From Saururus chinensis (Eukaryota > Streptophyta > Magnoliopsida > Piperales > Saururaceae): 64,000 nt of DNA. A program made the position numbers and the translations under genes. The notes below the pieces were generated by a model that ran no database searches, was not told the DNA's origin, and was given only the letters and a program-made list of their open reading frames with translations. This document shows positions 58,750 through 64,000 of this stretch, piece after piece. The stretch covers positions 7,440,001 through 7,504,000 of the forward strand of contig CP141150.1 of assembly GCA_035235625.1 (NCBI GenBank). The letters run 5' to 3'. Numbering within the stretch: position 1 is the first letter of the stretch; each line of letters opens with the position of its first letter.

Positions 58750-60393
58750 TGTAATACCTCACTTTTTCGATTACGTCTAACCAAGGGGTTAGAGGTAATT
58801 CGTATTTTTTCTAATAAATTATACATGGTTTTAAAGGTTTAAACCTTCGAAATTGAGTAAAGCTCAAAGAAATGAGCGTAACGAATCAAAGAACAAGCGA
58901 AACGGAGGTCAGGATCAGAAGTTACGACCTTCAAGAATCATAGAAAATAAGCAGGACCTACTTATAAATAGCACAATTTATTACTTTAAGTGGGTTCATA
59001 TCGAAGGGCTTGTCGATACGAGTCCAACGGTACGAAGAATGCACGAATCCGAATCCAAGGTAAGAATATACGTGCGTTTTAAGAGGAAGACGTGTAGTGT
59101 GTGTGGAGCGGAGGATCTAGAAGCCGTATAAGCGTAAGAGGTGGTTGTCGGAAGGAAAATAGGTGGCATCTGTTGGGCAGCATTGCGATCCAGGATAGGT
59201 ACGACCCAATTGGCAGGAGGTGGCATGACTAGGGGAGGCAAAAAGAGATGTGCGCTAAGTGACAAAAAATGGCTATATTATGCATTTTATATGCATATTT
59301 TTCATTTTATATGCATATTTTTCATTCAACATTTAGATGCATGAATGAATAACGCTAAACATGTATTATGTTAAAGTAAACCCTAATGTATGTGTGATAA
59401 CTTGTGACGGGTAGTCACCCCTCGTCTGCTGCATTTCAACACTCAAGAACAAAGGATTGTGTTGTATGGTTGGCTCTAAAAGTAAGTCATTCTAGTCACA
59501 TAGACGAAAATGTATGGTATGAAAAGGGGTCATGGTATTTTGGCTCTAAAAAAATAAGAGTTATATGTAGAGGCGCTCCCCCTAGCCTAGGAGTTTGGTT
59601 CAAATAGATCGTAGTATTAAAAGTTGTATAATTTAACATAACACAATACATAAGGATTCGATGATCGTGAAAGTCAAGATCTCAACCACTTGGGTCCATA
59701 AGCACTTGTGGGCCTTTACTTAATGACATAGGTGGAGCTAGGCATGACTTCATAAAAAGGCTAAAGTTGAGTTTGTAGTAGTCCAATATTTAGTGAGGGT
59801 TGTAAAATTATTAGGCTGGGCTACGATGTCTAGAGAACCTTTTAATATTTAGTTCATTATTCTCCAAGTCTAATATTGACTTTGGATGGTATGTTTGACT
59901 TGGTGTAACCTTCATTGAATTATTCATGTGTTTCTTGTTTTGGTTTTTGCAATCCCACTACATACACTGAACATCATTTGTAGTGCAGGTTTTTAGGAGT
60001 AAGTGCAGTGCTCTTGAGGGTTTTGGGCAGGTCGTAGTTCAAAATTTTCTTCTTACAACTTTAAATTATTTGCCTCCCTTGGTTTGTTTCTAGGCACATG
60101 AGGGTGTCATTTATTTTTGATATTAATGAGACTATTATGTGACATACAAGTGCCCAATAGTAAATCTTATAATTATTTTAATGTGATTTAAATATATTTA
60201 ATAAAGTATTTATGATATTTATCATAAAATGTGATTTGTGGAAATGAGAATATTGTGTCCCCAATGTGATTCGATTAGTTCTAAAATTCATGACAAATGA
60301 TTATTCTACTTCATCTTTTTCATAGAGGCTTTATGACATATTTTTCCAAAAATAAAATTTAAAACATGCATGTATAAAATTGGGGGTATGACA
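58750..60393. mobile_element. solo LTR (1.64 kb), no matching target duplication
   Basis: Starts TGTAATACCTCAC, like LTR A, and ends GGGGGTATGACA. At 59001-59040 it shares a 40-bp block with the LTR at 16357 (16591-16630), with four differences. TATAAATA at 58963-58970. The flanks TGAAG and GGGTA do not match, so it may have formed by recombination between different insertions, or the boundary may be off. Confidence 0.6.
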
Positions 60394-62100
60394 GGGTAGG
60401 AGGGCTCATGGAGCACAAACTCCTTTAGCTACCAATGTTGTCGACCCATAGTCTACATAAAGAAGTTAGAGAGAGTAAGGAAGAGGGGTTGAAGAAATAA
60501 ATTGCTAACTAATTTGAATTTTGGATTTTATGAATGACTAACTTATGTGAATTACATAATTTATAGAGGATCATAGACTACTTCTAATAGGATAAGATTA
60601 CTACCCTTAATCAATTTTTAATTAGATAAAAAGAGTAAATACTAATGAATTTAAGAATCAAAGTAAAATTATAAAGTACATATATACCTAGTACTTTTTT
60701 TCCAATTACCACCCCTGGTTACTTGGGATTTCCTTTTGAGTAGATAAGGTAGGTAATGTAAATTTGATCACTAATCACCTTTAAATAATAGATTAATAGA
60801 TAATTCTAATTCTTCTATTAATTTTTACGTCTAAATATAATTTAAATTATTTTGCTTAATCTTAAATAAATCGGGTTGGTAAATCATTATCAAGATAATC
60901 TTTCAGTATTAAATCCATTATCCACTTGTTTTTTTCCTTCTTACTAACGGTAAAACAACACAGATCACGACCACAAATGATAATTATGAGCCTCGTCAAT
61001 TAGCGAAGCCCATTACTGGTTATAAGATTGTTCCATTTAAAAAAAGGTAAATTTTACTTACAATCCTTGACTATTAGTAAAATATCACCTACACTTTTTA
61101 ATGTTTAAACATATACATCATGTTGTTAATAAAATTATTAATAATTATTTTAAAATAATACAAATACCCTTATCTACTTAGCTATTAAGGGAGCTACGAT
61201 TGATGAGAGCGTGGTAGGGAATGTGTCAAGGAGAAGGTGCATTAGTTGCACTCCCTATCGGTCATAACCCCTACGATCCTCTTAACAACCAAGTGATAAG
61301 AATACAACTAAAACACAAAGACGGGGGTGGGAGGCTACTTATACCCTTTTTTATTTCTTATGCTAAAAAACAATGTTTATATAAGTCATGTTCATGCGAA
61401 ACCTCAGCTCACGTCAAATCCGATGATATATAACTCAAAGGTTTATGCCTCCTTACGCCAAAATTTGATAAGCAATTATTGCTTAGGCTAACTGTTACAA
61501 AGGCGCCCAAAAAATGTCTACCGTTATAGTACTTGCAAAGCTAAATAGTCAAATGAGTAAACTTTTCTCGTCAAGGTGATAACCTCGTACTATTCGACCA
61601 AGTATTTAACCCACAAAGTTAAATGACAAACTCATCCAAAGCATATTTGGAAAGGACATTTCCTAAACGAGTTAGCTGGAGGGGATACTATATAACAGTT
61701 TCACATATGTGTCCTCAAGAAATCAAAGGGCATAAGTGTAATTTACTAAAGGGCCCATTTGGAAGGCACTTTCTCTCTTTGGAAAGTCATTTCTTTAGGG
61801 TGGAAATAGCTTTCTTATGTAAAAACTATTTGGAAGGGAGATTTAAAGGTAAAATCACTTTCAAAATCCGATTTCTTCAAGAGTTGAGTTCTTAAAAAAA
61901 ATTATTTAATTTTTAAAATGATGTGAAAAGACATTCTACCTATTATTTCTTTTATGTGACAATTATGTCGGATGATATTTTTGTCATTTTATACACGAAA
62001 ATTAAAAGTGAGCTAAAATCTAACTTCTCTTTAAAATTATCAAATAAAACTTAACCAAACATCTTTTATTTTTGCTTTTTTTTTTTTCCAAAATCGATTC
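60394..62100. other. AT-rich intergenic
   Basis: No gene recognised. Frames at 61221-61433 and 61623-61895 look like chance. 61740-61870 has diverged repetition of TTTGGAAGG. Confidence 0.5.
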
Positions 62101-62562
62101 TAAAGAGGCGTTTAGCAAATAATTTTAAAGAAAAAGAAAATAAATTATTATTATAATCAATTTTTGGAAATAAAAACAAAAATAAAAAATATTTGGTTCA
62201 AGTTTTATTAGATGATTTTAAAGAAGCTCACTTTTTATTTTTACTTATAAAATAACAAAAATATCTTTAATTATAATTATTACAAAAAAAATTGATGAGT
62301 AAAATATTTCTTCATATCATTTAAAAAAAGAAATAATTTTTTTAAAAATCAATTTTAGGTTAATTCGTTTTGAATTGACAAAAAAATTAATTTACATTAA
62401 GGAAAGTCATTTTAACTTTTAAATGGCCGTTCTAAATAGTTTTCGGCTTATAAAATAATATTTTAATATAAACAAATCACTTTTAAATTGACTCCCAAAC
62501 GGCTCCTAAAATCGATTTATTTTCTTTCTACTTAAAATTATTTACCAAACGCCCCCCTTAAA
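62101..62562. mobile_element. foldback MITE just upstream of NRPB1 (about 460 bp)
   Basis: GAGGCGTTTAGCAAATAATT and its continuation TTAAAGAAAAAGAAAATAAA at the left pair with TTTATTTTCTTTCTACTTAA and AATTATTTACCAAACGCCCC at the right. The inverted arms are about 45 bp. GGGCGTTTGGTAAA termini are common in hAT-type MITEs. Exact ends and target duplication unclear. Confidence 0.65.
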
Positions 62563-62873
62563 ATAGCGAGGCACGATACAACGCGAGATTCGCGGAAGCA
62601 GCCTTCCGCCGCCTAGGCCCTCCCTCGTCTATAAATACACCTCCAGGGCTCCTCATTTCCCCTCTCACCCTCCTGGCGGCCCGCCTTCCGCCTGAGCAGA
62701 GCTGGAGGCGTACTCCGCCGTCTCCCGCCACCACTCGAAAACGAAACAAACGAACCAAAAATTTCAAATCCGAACATTTTCGTAGCACGATTTGATCGAG
62801 CTCGTCTCACTGAATAGGAACTCGGAAGCAGCAATCAGCGCCACGAAAGCCCTAATTTCTCGGTGCAGTCGCC
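62563..62873 (+). promoter_or_regulatory. core promoter and 5' UTR of NRPB1
   Basis: Composition switches to GC-rich at about 62565. TATAAATA at 62630-62637 would place the transcription start near 62660 and give a leader of about 210 nt without an upstream ATG. An alternating C/T-rich leader follows. Confidence 0.65.
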
Positions 62874-64000
62874 ATGGACATGCGATTCCCGTACTCGCCG
62901 GCGGAGACCGCCAAGGTCCGCATGGTGCAGTTCGGCATCCTGAGCCCCGACGAGATCGTAATCCCCCGGCCCCTTTGCACCCCGGTTCTAGGGTTCCGAT
63001 TTGCTTGTGCTGGCCGGCGTCTGACCTTGCGTGGGTTTGTTTGTTGCTGTTGTGGTTGCAGAGGCAAATGTCGGTGGTGCAGATCGAGCACAGCGAGACG
63101 ATGGAGAGGGGGAAGCCGAAGCCCGGGGGGCTGAGCGACCCGCGGCTCGGGACCATTGACCGCAAGGTGAAGTGCGAGACCTGCACTGCGAACATGGCCG
63201 AGTGCCCCGGCCACTTCGGCCACCTCGAGCTCGCCAAGCCCATGTTCCACATCGGCTTCCTCAAGACTGTGCTCGCCATCATGCGCTGCGTCTGCTTCAA
63301 TTGCTCCAAAATCCTCGCCGACGAGGTACTCCTCCTTTGTGCTGACATAACTGGCAGTGTTCTCGTTTAGTCCTTTGGTCGTCCGGGCGTAAATCACTTA
63401 ACTGTTGGAATGAGTTGTGCTTGATTTTTAGTTCTACTAAACGCTCTGATGGCTAACTGTAGCAACTCAGTGTTTTTGAGTGCTGTGACCACTCAGAGAG
63501 TGAAGTTGAATGAGATGGTCTAATATGCTAACTCTTCTTCTTCGTTTCATTTAATTTCTGCAGTTTACCTGTTTGACGGCATTGCCATACAAATTTCTAC
63601 AATTGATCAACTTGGCTAGAGGCCATTTTATTATAGCTTTTCTAAATGCTCTCTGTGAATAGAGAATCAAACTGTGGAAACTGTACAAGGTCTGTCATGG
63701 ACATGTGTTTTTGTTATTCTATCTGATTCTAGCTATTCAGAGATAGCCCAAGTGATACTAACTATTAGAACGTCCATGTGCTTTGGCTTTCTGATTTGAT
63801 TGTAAGACATGCTCATCTATTTTTGTTTTGCTCTTTCTTCATTTGATTCATGTGTTATGATTGTAATGAAGGTTGTGTTGATCGCTCCTCCCTCTCTCTC
63901 CTTTTGCAGGAAGATCATAGATTTAAGCAAGCTATGAAAATTAAGAACCCTAAAAATAGACTCAGAAAGGTCTGGGATGCTTGTAAAGGCAAACAAAAAT
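62874..64000 (+). CDS. NRPB1: RNA polymerase II largest subunit, N-terminal part (runs off the window)
   Basis: Exons 62874-62957 (28 codons), 63062-63325 (88 codons) and 63910 to the edge, all joined in phase 0 by GT-AG introns. The product begins [20 protein letters not shown], then [20 protein letters not shown], and contains the first clamp zinc site CETC...CPGHFGH, then [24 protein letters not shown] and, in exon 3, [20 protein letters not shown]. This is the conserved clamp-core N terminus of the catalytic subunit of nuclear RNA polymerase II. It is not NRPA1, NRPC1, NRPD1 or NRPE1, whose N termini differ strongly. About 146 of the expected 1,800 or so residues are inside the window; the catalytic centre and heptad-repeat tail lie beyond. 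Confidence 0.96.

Overview
This is plant nuclear DNA, almost certainly from an angiosperm. It carries intron-containing genes with GT-AG introns, plant-specific families (P-type and DYW pentatricopeptide repeat proteins, a plant defensin), and many plant transposable elements. Several coding regions are strongly GC-rich at their 5' ends (both PPR genes, the LYR gene, the first exons of the J-domain and NRPB1 genes) against an AT-rich background. That pattern is common in monocots, so a non-grass monocot is my guess, but the species cannot be fixed from the sequence.

Layout. 1-4.4 kb: a three-exon DNAJC17-type J-domain/RRM gene (+), with a possible tail of another gene at the left edge. 4.4-14.4 kb: a tandem duplication of a roughly 3.1 kb unit. 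Each copy holds a small defensin-like gene and decayed transposon sequence. The left copy is split by a 3.18 kb solo LTR with perfect target duplications. 14.4-20.4 kb: transposon remnants, a 1.68 kb solo LTR and a 505 bp hAT element. 20.4-24.7 kb: two minus-strand genes, a PP2A B'/B56 regulatory subunit and a mitochondrial-type P-class PPR protein. 25.7-43 kb: a gene-free repeat block with a hAT element, a solo LTR carrying a nested 5.2 kb solo LTR, a CACTA-like field of inverted GCGTCGCTAAT motifs, a 1.25 kb hAT, a 2.0 kb hAT containing a Stowaway-like foldback, and a Ty3 integrase scrap. 44.2-56.6 kb: an LYR-motif gene (+), a DYW-class PPR gene (-), a conserved plant gene of unknown function with a polyproline tract (-), a duplicated non-coding segment with a long hairpin in one copy, and a small two-CxxC protein gene (-). 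58.7-60.4 kb: another solo LTR. 62.87 kb to the end: the first three exons of the RNA polymerase II largest subunit gene NRPB1 (+), which continues past the window.

The genes are ordinary, independently transcribed housekeeping or organelle genes and form no pathway or operon. The notable material is structural: (1) a defensin paralogue pair in which two separate short-repeat deletions (47 + 16 = 63 nt) keep the frame but reframe eight codons; (2) several solo LTRs and no recognisable complete retrotransposon, including one solo LTR inside another, each with its own 5-bp target duplication; (3) a 152-nt MIRNA-like hairpin present in only one copy of a local duplication; (4) a DYW deaminase domain lacking the catalytic glutamate. 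All boundaries were read by eye, with no alignment or database search.
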